Below are positions 44,350-55,840 of a stretch of DNA of 64,000 nt, in pieces. How positions within the stretch are numbered: the stretch's first letter is position 1; each line of letters begins with the position of its first letter. The notes beneath the pieces were generated by a model. The model was not told the origin of the DNA. It was given only the letters and a program-made list of their open reading frames with translations, and searched no databases. The stretch lies in assembly GCA_032717465.1 (NCBI GenBank), contig CM064632.1:21519425-21583424 (forward strand), in the 5' to 3' direction. The position numbers were made by a program, and so were the translations under genes. Source of the DNA: Coenobita brevimanus (taxonomy: Eukaryota > Arthropoda > Malacostraca > Decapoda > Coenobitidae).

Positions 44350-44565
44350 TGGATGATCGGTTGCCCAGTGGGTTGCGGCGCTCCAGCCCGATGTGGCTTA
44401 TGTGAGATTAGATTCGAGGGATGATTAGTGTGTACTGTTTGCATAATATCAGTCTTGGGAGGGCGACCGATCACTCGTCTTTACTGGAGTGAGAGTCGTG
44501 TCGTCTGGCCTCGACGTTGCTAATGGTGCAATACAGGATTGGACAGTGTTGAGGACGATGATGGT
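44350..44565 (+). mobile_element. tRNA-like dispersed repeat (SINE-like), copy with clearest A and B boxes
   Basis: GGTTGCCCAGTGGGTTGCGG (about 44361) fits an A box and TTAGATTCGAGGG (about 44407) a B box about 45 bp apart. The downstream half matches 11220-11345 (GGGCGACC, ATGGTGCAATACAGGATTGG). Lacks the upstream block of copies 1 and 2. Confidence 0.6.
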
Positions 44566-44654
44566 GATGCTGGTATTGTTTTGTTTTAAATGTTTTTGTT
44601 TAATCTCTCTCTCTCTCTCTCTCTTTTCCAGCTTATATCATGCAGCGCAATGAT

Positions 44655-44812
44655 AAAAAAAAGACAGTGCCACGCCTCTAGATCCTTTCCGTAACACCTC
44701 TTAGTGACTAGCACCATATTCTAGTGTAAATCCATTGCTGTTGCTACACCTTGGTACTGTAAATAGACAGATGGCAATTTTAGACCAAGTTTGAGTAAAA
44801 TGAGTATGGTTT
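44655..44812. mobile_element. Partial short inverted-repeat element, family 'TCTAACTTGG'
   Basis: Keeps the right arm (TTTTAGACCAAGTTTGAGTA) and part of the core (GTGACTAGCACCATATTCTA). The left arm is missing or unrecognisable. Confidence 0.55.
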
Positions 44813-44847
44813 TAATGAAAATGCTACTTTCAGACTTCTTTTTTCAC

Positions 44848-45138
44848 TTTACGACAGATATTTATTATATATTTTTTTCTACCTTACAACAAACATCTAT
44901 TATTTTTTTTTACGACAAACATTTATTTGATTTTTTTTTTTTTACGAGAAACGTCTATTACTGATTTATTTCCCTTACGACAACTCGATTATTGATTTTT
45001 TTTTTTTAATGACAGCTATTGTTGAATTTTTTACGACAAACGTATATGACTGATTTTTTCCTTATGACAGATCTATTATTGATTTTTTTACGACAAACAT
45101 CTAGTATTGATTTTTTTTATGACAAACTCTATTAGTGA
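44848..45138. repeat. Minisatellite, about 30-38-bp unit, eight or nine copies
   Basis: Each unit is ACGACAAACATCTATTATTG plus a T-run of 5-15 bases. Variable T-run length explains the unit-size variation. Confidence 0.88.
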
Positions 45139-45839
45139 AGATGATAATGAAGGCTCTGTCTAACACCTCCTGCTCGAAAGGCCTGTCCTAAGCAGAATAA
45201 AATCTCCTTTAGTTAGCAAGATTGAAATAAAAAGTACGTCTTGGGACTGAAGGGGTAGATGGAGATTGTAAATAGGTTGGAGCGCCCATCATCTACTCAC
45301 TGCATGTAGTGCTGCCTTTTGGTGACTAATAGTGGCTACAGAGTGACGAAGGAAATAGTTGTTTGTTATATGAAAACAATACAAAAGAAAATAAAGCAAA
45401 GCCTGGAAACTTAAAAAAAAAATAAAATTGCTTTCGTGGGAAGACTGAACGACACTGTGTAAAAGTCAAGTTCTGTTTATTTGTTTTTATAAATGCCTGG
45501 ACATGTTGCGTTAAAAAGACTGGAGATCATAGGCAGAGGGAAAATCCGACAAAGGAAGACGGCCATAGAGTGAACCTTTTGCATATGTGAAGGACTACGA
45601 GAACTGATTATGAGAGTACTTGTTTTAATCAGGTATGGATCATGGTATGCTGTTTAGATGGGCAGTGATTATTGAGATAGCAGTAAATGGCGGGGAGAGA
45701 GAGAGAGAGAGAATGTAAATCCTTAGCTTCCACCCTGCTGAGAAGAGCTGCATGTTGGTGGATCTCCCCCACATGGAAGAGCAGTACCCCTTACGAGGGT
45801 GAATAATTTCCACTGCACAAAGTCAGCAGGTGCGCAGGG
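45139..45839. other. No gene; dispersed cores
   Basis: Contains a CAGAATAAAATCTCC core (about 45191) and a TACTCACTGCATGTAGTGCT block (about 45294), the 5' start of the tRNA-like repeat family, without the rest. Confidence 0.45.
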
Positions 45840-46082
45840 ATGAAGAAATTACTGAGTCGATTTAGCACACCTAGTCTCCGGGAAGTCTATTTTACAAAGG
45901 AAGTTAACGAGAAAGTTATCCCCGTGATATTTAGGGAAGGTGAAGGTGTGTGTTGTGAACTGGATGTTATTGTGAAAGGTTTTGGTTGGTTGCATGAGGT
46001 AGGAATTGAGTTTGATACACTGAAAGTAATTATGAAGGTTACAGCATTTGTGATGACGTTGAGTACTAGTAGGCCCTCGTAA
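45840..46082 (+). other. Unrecognised 80-codon open frame
   Basis: A complete ATG-to-stop frame of balanced composition not built from a simple repeat, but without recognisable domain, signal peptide or homologue. It could be an exon fragment, an element remnant or chance. The opposite strand is also open over the same interval, which lowers confidence. Confidence 0.15.
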
Positions 46083-46104
46083 ACTGAACAAGACTGTCAT
46101 GTGG

Positions 46105-46111
46105 TTGAATA

Positions 46112-46153
<42 letters not shown>

Positions 46154-46215
46154 GTTAAAATTGTAAGTAGTGGTAGTGGTAGTAGTAGTAGTCGTAATAG
46201 TAGTACAGTAGGTTT
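46105..46215. repeat. Triplet repeats (TTA and GTA)
   Basis: TTA units at about 46112-46155 and GTA units at about 46172-46207, followed by a GAGTAAAATCGGATAACG core. Confidence 0.92.
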
Positions 46216-46489
46216 CCCTGAGATGAGTAAAATCGGATAACGTTGTCCTCTGCTAAGCAAAATTTGTCTATCGCCTCCGGTGAGTTATTCCTTCAGCTGT
46301 GAAGTGTGATAAGAACATTTTATTCCGGCTACTGTAATTTATTTTATTTATTTTTTTGCTCATATACCCACTACTGCTAAAAAAAAGTAAAGATTTATTA
46401 AACATCAACATTTTTGCGAGACTGAAGAACTGTATATTTGTTCCATTTAACGCCGGTCGATTTATTTTGAGCTAAGAAATCTTGGCCAT

Positions 46490-46675
46490 GTGTACCCAGG
46501 CAGAGGAGAATCTATTAATGCCAGTCACAGATGGTTGGCTGAGTCACTTGTGCAATCACTTAACTCTGACGTGAAGTTTAACCAAGTTGCAGGAACACTT
46601 GGACGCAGCGTCAGTAAGAGCGTGACGGCTATTGCTTTTAAAATGAAGAGCAGCAGGAATGAAAGTTGCCACTAG
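46490..46675 (+). other. Unrecognised 61-codon open frame
   Basis: A non-repetitive frame (ASHRWLAESLVQSLNSDVKF, then QVAGTLGRS) with protein-like composition. No family recognised. No clear splice acceptor or promoter. It may be a fragment of an unidentified element or a real exon. Confidence 0.2.
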
Positions 46676-46737
46676 CCTTCCTCCTCCTGCTCCTGCTTCC
46701 CCTTACTGGTCCTCTGCTCCAAGCGAGAGCAAGGATC

Positions 46738-46880
46738 TGCATCATCATCATCATCGTCGTCGTCGTCGTCGTCGTCGGCACACATAAAAATTATTTTGCA
46801 AAATGTATGCTATAACTTTGGGGATTATGGGGAAATATCTGCAACACTACATATCATCATCATCATCATCATCATCATGA
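46738..46880. repeat. Triplet repeats (ATC and GTC)
   Basis: ATC then GTC at 46740-46776, and ATC at 46853-46880. Confidence 0.9.
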
Positions 46881-47190
46881 TCTATGATCAGCAGCACGAG
46901 CAGCATCCCAAGGCTTTTTTCTACGACCACCACCACACCATCATTTTCTACGAATACACGGGGTAGGAGGGATCCAGAGGCAGGAACCAAGTCGTAGAAA
47001 GTATGAGAATTACCAGCATGGCGAGGAAGCCTGCCTTTACTACGGATGAATGCGCCGACTTGCCCCAAACGAATCCAAACTCAGCTTCATCTTTTCCGAA
47101 AGCGATAGCCAAAGGGAGCAGTTTCCTTCGCTGACGAGACTGACTGGAGTTGCTGCCTGCCCGACCCCTTCAGATTATCGCCGTTTTCTT

Positions 47191-47310
47191 AAACTTTCTT
47201 GGGCCTAGGGACCGTATTCATAAGCTTTCTTGAGTCTAGAGAGTGTATTCATAAAAAATATTGAGTCTAAGGACAGTATTAATAAACCTTCTTGGACTTG
47301 GGGATAATAG
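47191..47310. repeat. Short minisatellite, about 31-bp unit, three to four copies
   Basis: Unit TTTCTTGGGCCTAGGGACCG then TATTCATAA, diverging toward the right. Confidence 0.75.
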
Positions 47311-48849
47311 CTTCCTCTTTGTTGTTTGTGTCATTAATATTGACATAGTTTGCCCTAATAATATATAAGAGGATAATGAGGAGTCAGCAAAACAAGAGAG
47401 TGTTGATACGGCCCACCTATTCTGATGTTGCGTAACCTCCTCCTCCAACTTTCCGTCTCGTTGCTCGCAAATTGAACCGTCCCACTCGTCCCCTCCCACC
47501 TTGACGCCTTCCTCATTATATTCCTTTGCTGAGCTTTTGGGAGGCCTTTCGTCGTGAAGGTGCTAATGAAGGCTGTCTTGAACTCCCCTTCCAAGAAAAT
47601 TTTCTCATCTAAAAAAAAAATAATAATAATGGTGACGAGTATAGGAAAATGACACGTGATCATACACAGGGAGATAGTATATATATATTTTTGTAATATT
47701 TTCTTTTGTAAAAAAAGACTATATGAAAACGTGTTATAGAAAGGGTTTAATAGGTAGCAATATAGGCTAATCATAGTGCGGACTTGATGTGTAAAAAGTT
47801 TGTCAGAAATCTTGGAACAACTCCTCTCCCTTTGCAACTTTGCCTCTCGTTGCCTTGAGATTGCACGACCTGACTCATCCCCTGGCCGACTCCCCTGATG
47901 TCCCAACTCTCCTGGCGTTGTATTTATAAAGGATCATAATGTCTCTGATGGCCAAACTCTCATGGAACCATATTTATTGAGGATCGTAAGCAGTTTAGGT
48001 CTATATGATGAAGCCTGCATAGTAATGAAGTATTAAAGAAGAAATCCCTGTAATTGGTCACATTTTTTCACTTTTATTCTAGTTGTGAACTGCTTAGTAG
48101 CCGCGTGTGTGAACATTAAATTACCAACAGGTAATGTGCTGCGTACCTGTTGAACTGTTTATTACAAGGGTTTTAACTAGTTTACAGGATAAACAAATTT
48201 CCATAACAGTTAACTTTTATCACAGGCTGTTTTGGCTTCTATACTTGATTAAGACGTGTTTGGTAACTATGAGTGAAAACAAACATGGCCTATATACAGT
48301 ACAAGCTGCCTTACATACCTTTTAATGCATGGTTATGTACTCATTTATATATTATATATACATATTACATGTAAAATATATTATGTATAATGTATATGTA
48401 TTACGCAAAACTTAATATAATTATAAATATATTAATGTATAGAATATAGTTAGAGAGATGATACAACCCCTTAGGCTCGAAAAGCTGTATAAATACGGCC
48501 CCACTGACTCTCAAATTCATCTCGTCAGATTAATGAATAACTTAACCTTAGGAGACTTTATAAATACAAGCTTTTAAGCTCAGGACACTTTATGAATAAA
48601 ACCCTATTGCTCTTCGATGTCATCAGGTCTGTGAAAATTTATATCCACGCCCTTCGCCTGGCTGCCGTGACTGGCCCAGAACTGTGGCTGGCACGCCCGT
48701 ATCTATGTAGGGAGTTCCGCGGCAGGGTCCCATGAATTTACATATTGCATGATCTTGGAAGTTGGTTAATGAGATGGTAACAGCCAGGTTCATAATTATT
48801 ACCCCCTTCATGGTGTAGGGGCCCGGGGCTAGGCTACCATAGTAAGATA
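47311..48849. other. No gene seen
   Basis: Low coding potential throughout, with an AT-rich TATATTA region at 48330-48460. The open frame at 47355-47906 (minus, 183 codons) is long for chance but has no recognisable domain. TATTTATAAAGGATCATAAT and TATTTATTGAGGATCGTAAG (about 47920-47990) form a diverged duplication. Confidence 0.4.
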
Positions 48850-48975
48850 CTGTACAGTCGGCATCAAAAGTCCTGTCGTTCTAATGTTTCTCTTTCCTTG
48901 CTGTATGAAAATCGGTGTAGTGAATCCGTAGCAACTGACACTGGTGACATTGATCTGTGGCCGAATACAATGTTC
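48850..48975. repeat. Dispersed repeat related to 52615-52870
   Basis: GTACAGTCGGCATCAAAAGTC at the left and AATCCGTAGCAACTG / GACATTGATC at the right match the two ends of the 52615-52870 interval, which carries extra minisatellite units between the same ends. Confidence 0.65.
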
Positions 48976-49144
48976 GAGTCGCTGTGGGTTTAACATACTT
49001 ATTTTCAAAGCCAATGTAGAGAAGACCAGGAGAGACGACGTAATTTTTTATGCCAACTGTACATTTAAGGACAGATGACCAGCTTGCTTCCCTAGCTTGA
49101 TGACATTATTGGATCAGACTTTGCATACTGAATGAACTCCCATG

Positions 49145-49148
<4 letters not shown>

Positions 49149-49212
<64 letters not shown>
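49149..49212. repeat. (GA)n microsatellite
   Basis: About 62 bp of perfect GA. Confidence 0.97.
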
Positions 49213-49215
<3 letters not shown>

Positions 49216-49372
49216 ACAAAACGGTAATAGCCACTCCCACATCACCTCCGTAGGAATCGAGAACATTTAAGTGTAGATGAACAGCCTGTCTCCGTGGATA
49301 CCAACAGAGGATCGAAATTTACATACTAAACGATCATGGTGGGTGGAAAAAAAGGAACAGCCAATTCCACAT

Positions 49373-49545
<173 letters not shown>

Positions 49546-49619
49546 GGAGAGTGAAGGTGTTATGAAAATTTTGCTGTGTGATTGAAAGGATCTCTGAGTG
49601 TTTATTTGTAGGCCTTTAC

Positions 49620-49780
49620 TCTCTCTCTCTCTCTCTCACTCTCTGGCATGTCCACCAGTAATTAATTAATGCAGTCTATACGAGCTAATGGGTCTTTTCA
49701 GCAAATTAATCCGGCATCATTGCACCCTTACCTATCTCACACCTTCGTCTGTCACTTATAATTATGTTTTGGTCTTCAGT

Positions 49781-49824
<44 letters not shown>

Positions 49825-49825
49825 A
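49620..49825. repeat. Two (CT)n tracts in unique sequence
   Basis: CT at 49620-49645 and 49782-49820. Confidence 0.9.
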
Positions 49826-49881
49826 CACCTCTAACACCCATTTTACTGTCCTCTCTTCATTCACAGTTTCCATTCGGTTTT

Positions 49882-50100
49882 GTGGGTGGCGGCGGTGTAA
49901 TAGGTTGCAAGCCCGCCTCGTAAGTGAGAGGATCTGGGTTCGATTCCCGGGCCAAACACGGACCATTGGGTAGGGTCTCCTTTGCGCCAATGTGTTCGTA
50001 CCTAGAGCTGAAATAGGGACGTGGATGTGAATTTGATGGTTGTGTGTCGCTGTTTGGGGTAATGTTTGGATGATTGTCTTCGTAATCACACCTGTGTATG
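49882..50100 (+). mobile_element. tRNA-Thr-derived SINE-like element
   Basis: The first ~75 bases fold like a tRNA: D arm around GGTGTAATAGGTTGCAAGCC, a CTCGTAA anticodon loop giving CGT (Thr) with a partly degraded stem, and a T arm CTGGGTTCGATTCCCGGG with a perfect B box. The acceptor stem does not pair, so it is not a functional tRNA gene. About 140 bp of non-tRNA body follow (GGGTAGGGTCTCCTTTGCGC onwards). Confidence 0.7.
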
Positions 50101-50398
50101 TTTATAAATGTTTCTTGCTCACAAAAGCACTGCCCACGCTATCTTGGGTTCAGTCCCGACATTTGTTCCTTCCGCCTAAAATCCCTTCTTTTTATCAGCT
50201 GGCAGGAATCCCGCCACTGCGACCAATATTGTGTCGGCTTGTATGAATTCCTCAACTGGTCACTAATATATCAGCTTATTAGAACCCCACAGCTGATCAC
50301 CAATTATATATTAGCTTAGGCGTGACCTCACTGTTCCAAGCAAGGTTAATAACGTTGTGCCTGGTCGAAGTCACTTGCGGCTGACACTCTCCACCAAA
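50101..50398 (-). pseudogene. Leader fragment of a second LTR retrotransposon, with primer-binding site
   Basis: On the minus strand the LTR is followed by TT and then TGGTGGAGAGTG (50385-50396), a plausible tRNA 3'-end complement (...TCCACCA). About 270 bp of leader-like sequence continue to about 50110, including a diverged duplication around CAGCTGTGGGGTTC and CCAGTTGAGGAATTC. No gag or pol follows, so the element is truncated. Confidence 0.45.
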
Positions 50399-50746
50399 TG
50401 TCTTTTTCACACACTGGAGATGGTGGGAATCGGTGTAGATCCTGTTGAAGGAATTAGTAGGTAGCGTGTGCAGGTGAACTGACAACTGAGCAGATTTATC
50501 TCTCTTTATTGGCCACAGATAGATACAACTGCGACACAGAGATAGAGCCCAGAGTATATACGTCCCTTTCGTTTGAATGATAAGTGCGTTCTGCCCTAGC
50601 TGGTCGGCGTCCCCTCTGGGAGTGGCGCTGAGGTCAACATATTCAGAGATGCCAAACCCCACAGACAACTGGGATTTATACATGAATAAAAGCATCACAA
50701 CTTTACCATGTGCATTATACACCTCCATAAAATAGTATTGATTACA
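50399..50746 (-). repeat. Probable 5' LTR of a second, truncated LTR element (348 bp)
   Basis: On the minus strand it begins TGTAATCAATACT, has TATA-like GTATATAC (about 50553-50561), a CAATAAAG polyadenylation-type signal (about 50504-50511) and ends ...AAAAAGACA immediately before the TT-primer site. The order U3-TATA-AATAAA-U5-primer site is that of a 5' LTR. There is no partner LTR in the window. The 143-codon minus-strand frame here is incidental. Confidence 0.55.
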
Positions 50747-51283
50747 TTAAAGTATAGCCTACCAGCAAGGTAAATATTTCCCCAAGACTTTAAACATATC
50801 TTCAATTCATATTTCTCTCTCACCTTCCCTTTACCCTAGGTTGTTTTCATTGAAAAAGGCTGTCTGATTGCACATCCTATCCCAAGCCACACTTTACAGT
50901 GAAATGGTTTTGGTTGCTTATCATTCACACTATATTACACATTGTTAAATACGAATAAACAACTTTGTATGTAATATGTAACAATAGTGTGAAACAACAA
51001 CTCGTCATGGGAAACGACGTTGGCATCAGAACATCCTCACCAACCAATTCTTCCCCTGTTCCCCTCTTTCCTTTCATTGTCCCTTGACCAAAAAAAAAAA
51101 AAAATACCACCAGCGTAAGTTAAGACCTCCTCACTTGTTCCATCCACTGAAATGCTCTTCCTCAACAGCTAATTCTTCCCCTGTCCTCCCTGCTTCCTTC
51201 CCCCTTCGGCTGTAGTGTTTGGTGGGTAGGGGTAGCCGTCCTGCTTTACTGTCATCATTAAATCACTGAAGCAGGTATCATAT
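50747..51283. other. No gene seen
   Basis: Unique sequence. Poly-A near 51091-51105. The block CCAACCAATTCTTCCCCTGT / CAGCTAATTCTTCCCCTGTC occurs twice (about 51043 and 51167), a diverged short duplication. Confidence 0.4.
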
Positions 51284-52165
51284 ATGTCCTCTACCCTTCT
51301 GCAGCCTCCTCCCTACACTCCGCTCCTCCTTTTCTTCCTGATCTTTTCTCTTCTCTCCCCTCTGTTTCCCTTCCTTCTGCATTTCCACTCTACCTACGTC
51401 CTCTACGTCCCCCTCCCCTCCCTCCCCATCATCCCTTCTGTCGATCTCTCTTTATGCCATCTTCCCCGCCCTCTCTCATTTTTCTCACCCTATCCCCTTC
51501 TCCTCCCTTTCTCCCCTTCCCCCTCTCCGCTTCCCCCTCTCCACTTCTCCCCTTCCCCCTATCCTCCTCCTCTTCCCCCTCCCCTATCCCCCTTCTGTCC
51601 CCCTTCTGTCCCCCTCCCCCTTTGCTCATTCTCTCCCCTTCCCCCTTTGCTCATTCTGTCCCCTTCCCCCTATGCTCCTTTTCTCCCCTTTTCCCTATGC
51701 TCCTTTTCTCCCCTTCCGTCTATCCTCCTCCTCTCCCCTTCCGTCTATCCTCCTCCTCTCCCCTTCCACCCGTCTTCCTCCCCTCCCCTTCCACCCGTCT
51801 TCCTCCCCTTCCCTTCCCCCTTTCCTCCTCCTCTCTCCTTCCCCTTATTCTCCTTCTCTCCCCTTCCCCATATCCTCATTCTCTCCCCTTTCCCCTATCC
51901 ACTTCTCCCCTTCCCGTATCCTCCTCATCTCCCTTCCATCAGCCTCTTCTTTTATCCCAGTTCTCATCCTCCAGTCCATTCATCTTTCCTCTCTTCTTTT
52001 TCTTCTTCACTTCGCACTTTTCCTTTCTTTGCTTCCTCTCTCACTTCCCCCTTTCCTTTCTCCTCTTCCTCTCTCACCTCCTCCCTTCCTCCCCCTTCCT
52101 CCATTATCTTCCCTCCTTTTCTCCCTCCCCTCATCCCCTTCCTCTCTTCCCTCCTGTCTCCGCAC
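51284..52165. repeat. About 880-bp homopyrimidine tract
   Basis: CTCCCCTTCCCCCTAT-type units of 15-30 bp, loosely periodic, almost pure C/T on this strand. The three overlapping Pro/Ser/Leu frames of 165-320 codons are composition artefacts, not a proline-rich protein. Confidence 0.92.
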
Positions 52166-52329
52166 GTGACCTCCAGACAGATCGAGGCGAAGAGTGTGGG
52201 AAATACAGTCGAAAACAAAATTAGGATTCTGAGGCGTGAGGATTAAACTTTTACATCCCCTGGAACACTGTTAAGGAGGGAGTGTGACCGCTGGGGAGGC
52301 GAGAAGGTAAGAAGGGAGGACGTGCACGG

Positions 52330-52360
<31 letters not shown>

Positions 52361-52618
52361 GGAAGGTAAGGGCAAATGATAAACAAGTCTTTGGTCCATA
52401 CTCAGCATGATTTTGGAGGCTTCTTACCTTCTCTTCCATATCGATTTATTTTGAACCTTAACACAGTAACTTTCGCTGTATGTTATTTATATAGTTTTAA
52501 TATCGACATAGTATATATCATAAGGATATATTGAGTTGCAATATGCAGCAAAAGTTGCTAAAGCATAGTTGTTATGAAATATCAAAAAACACCCAGAAAG
52601 TGACGAATAATGAAGATG
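52166..52618. other. No gene; short GA tract
   Basis: GA tract at about 52332-52360, otherwise unremarkable sequence. Confidence 0.5.
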
Positions 52619-52812
52619 TACAGTCGGCATCAGAAGTCATGTCATCCCTCTCGTTTGTATAGTTGTCATCAGAAGTCTTGTCATCCCTCTTGTTTGTACA
52701 GTTGGTATCAAAAGTCATGTCATCCCTCTTGTTTGTACAGTTGGTATCAAAAGTCATGTCATTCGTCTTGTTTATACAGTTGGCATCAAAAGTCATGTCA
52801 TCCCTCTTGTTT
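52619..52812. repeat. 39-bp minisatellite, five copies, open on both strands
   Basis: Unit CATCCCTCTTGTTTGTACAG plus TTGGTATCAAAAGTCATGT. Because 39 is a multiple of three, frames on both strands stay open (minus-strand 13-residue unit with DTNCTNKRDDMTF). Confidence 0.93.
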
Positions 52813-53261
52813 TTCTCTCCACGGGCATTTAAAATCAATGAATTGAATCCACTGCAACCAACATTGATCATTGATTTTTTTTATGCAAGGAAGAACGAAC
52901 CAAAGGCCAGGGGTCTGCAAATTGCTCCCTCCAAGAAAAAAGCAAAAACAAGGTAACAGATCCAAGATCCATTGATTTCGAGATGACTGGACACACTGCT
53001 TTTGAAAGACTGGAAATCATAGGCAGTAGGAAAAACGGCAGAGGGAGACATTTCCAGAGTTGACCTGTCGGAGAGAGAGAGAGAGAGAGGTGAGGGGCAG
53101 GATTGGGGAGACTCTCCTACTTATACAACAGGTAAGTGTTTAAATAACGAAGGAGGGGGAAGCAGTGGCGCAGAACACGAGTAGTCTCTTGTTGACGTGT
53201 GTGGCACCATTGGTCATATTGTAAATGACTGGAGCTCTTGTAACATAGCTTTCTTGGCAAT

Positions 53262-53455
53262 TTATTCTGCTAAGTACCCGTTAATATCCAGGTGTATTTC
53301 TGCTCAGTTCCTTTTGAAATCCCGTTGTATTTCTGCTCAGTGCCTGTTGATATCCTGTTGTATTTCTGCTCAGTACCTGTTAATATCTCTTTGTATTTCT
53401 GCTCAGTACCTGTTAATATCCCTTTGTATTTCTGCTCAGTACCTTTTAATACCCC
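53262..53455. repeat. 33-bp minisatellite, six copies
   Basis: Unit TGTTAATATCTCTTTGTATT plus TCTGCTCAGTACC. The unit length again preserves frames (11-residue unit), giving an 87-codon open frame that is probably an artefact. Confidence 0.93.
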
Positions 53456-53984
53456 ATTAGTTTTATATAGTTACAAACTGCATCGATATTAAAACAATAT
53501 AATTGTCAAACAAGAAAACATAAAAGTTCAGTATCCGAAGTAAATCGCTAAGTAACAGGATTTACGAAGCCTCCTGTTCAGTGAAGAAAATGGCCATATT
53601 CCTTAGGTGTTATATTTTCCATATTACATTCTGGTATTCTTCTATTGGCCTTCCGTATCCATAATATAAAGATAGTTTGCAGCAGTAACAAACAACAACG
53701 CACTGTGAGTGTAACAGGCACGATAAATATAAATTTCAGCGGTGTTACGAAGGCGCCAAATACGGTTTAGGAACCCACATTGCCCAGAGCCGCATTGCAG
53801 GTGTCATGGAGGCTTCGTAGCACCGCTTCTTTCACGATTTGTTTTTGCGTAGTACATTTTATCATATAATTTTCCGACTGACATGGTTCACATCAGTAGC
53901 ACACGAGGATATTGAAGCGAAGGCTAAATGTTGAAAATAAATCGCTAGGACAGAGGTGTTGCGAGATCTCCAGAGCCACGAAGA
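53456..53984. other. No gene; repeated AATCGCT motifs
   Basis: GTAAATCGCTAAGTAACAGG (about 53540), AATAAATCGCTAGGACAGAG (about 53937) and AATTAATCGCTGAGCAAGAA (about 54779) look like ends of another short dispersed element. I could not define its borders. Confidence 0.4.
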
Positions 53985-54706
53985 ATACGATCCTCTGTGA
54001 CAACCAGATATAGTCTATACGATCCTCAAGCAATTAGATCCCTCTTTGTACGATCCTCAGAAACAGTCAGATCCTCTTTATACGGTACACAAACAATTAG
54101 ATCCTCTGTACGATCCCGAAACAATCAGATCCTCTTTATTCGATCCTCAGAGACAATCAGGACCCTCATAATACTATTTTCAAAGACAATAAGATCCTCT
54201 TTGTACGATCCTTAGAAACAAGCAGATTCCTCCATACGATCCTAAGCACTTAATCCCTCTCTATACGATCCTCAGAGACAATCAGGTCCTCTTTATACGA
54301 TACTCAGAAATAATCAGATCCCTCTTAATACGATCCTCAAAGACATTCAGATCCCTCATAATACGATTTTCAAAGGCATTAAGATCATTTTTATACGATC
54401 CTCAAAAACACTCTGATCCCTCTTTATACGATCCTCAGAGACAATCAGACCCTTCTTTATGCGATACTAAGACTATCAGATCTCTCTCAGTACGATCCAC
54501 AAGAACAATCAGAACCCTCTATACGATCCTCAGAGGCAGTCAGATTCCTCAGTACGACCCTTAGAGACAGTCAGATCCCTCTATACGATCATCAAAGACA
54601 ATCAGATCTCATTATACGATCCACAGAGACAATCAGATCCCCCCATACGATCCTCAGAGAATCATATTCCTCTTTATACGATCCTCAAAGACATTCAGAT
54701 CCTACT
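53985..54706. repeat. Minisatellite, about 31-36-bp unit, about 20 copies
   Basis: Unit ATACGATCCTCAGAGACAAT plus CAGATCCCTCTTT. Units vary in length and have many substitutions, so the array is old compared with the 39- and 33-bp arrays. Confidence 0.93.
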
Positions 54707-55214
54707 TAACTCTACACACCATGTTTACTTACACACTGTAATAGGGCCAGCCATATCCTTGGGTTCCCTGCACCACAGAATTAATCGCTGAGCAAGAAGT
54801 GTTACAGGAGCACCTAAGCCAACGAGATATACGTCTTCGTGAAACCTCTGAAAATTATACAAAAGCCAGAGATTTTGTTCTCAAGACTTCTTTAGGTTAA
54901 GTTGCATTTGTTTGTGTATATTTTTTCTTGTATGGTTACCAGACACTTCATAACCAAAATGGAGTGAATATTAACGTGAACAATATGACAGAGGAATTAC
55001 ATTTTTATCTTATCCACCACTATTGAGACTCATTTGTCAAAAGAATTGGGTAAAATCCCTTGTGGATACGGGTCGTGACTGACTTATGGTAATGTTAGGG
55101 TAAACCAAGTCTGGGCTGCCTACACCGCCTCACTCCCGTATAAAGAGTTGGTAAATATTTATCAACTAACAGTGTTGTTGGTAGGCAGGTGAAAAGTGGT
55201 GGAGGGAAGGCGAT

Positions 55215-55219
<5 letters not shown>
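54707..55219. other. No gene seen
   Basis: Unique sequence without recognisable coding or element features. Confidence 0.4.

Positions 55220-55262
<43 letters not shown>
55220..55262. repeat. (GA)n microsatellite
   Basis: About 40 bp of GA. Confidence 0.95.

Positions 55263-55840
<578 letters not shown>

Noticed and set aside
47355..47906. 183-codon minus-strand gene
   Set aside because: Composition shifts along its length, no domain recognised, and A-rich codons mid-frame suggest chance openness; not supported as a gene.
49882..49960. Functional tRNA-Thr gene
   Set aside because: B box and anticodon loop are good, but the acceptor stem does not pair and the anticodon stem is partly broken.
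51284..52246. 320-codon proline-rich protein
   Set aside because: Same reason: homopyrimidine tract, three overlapping frames with equal quality, no domain.
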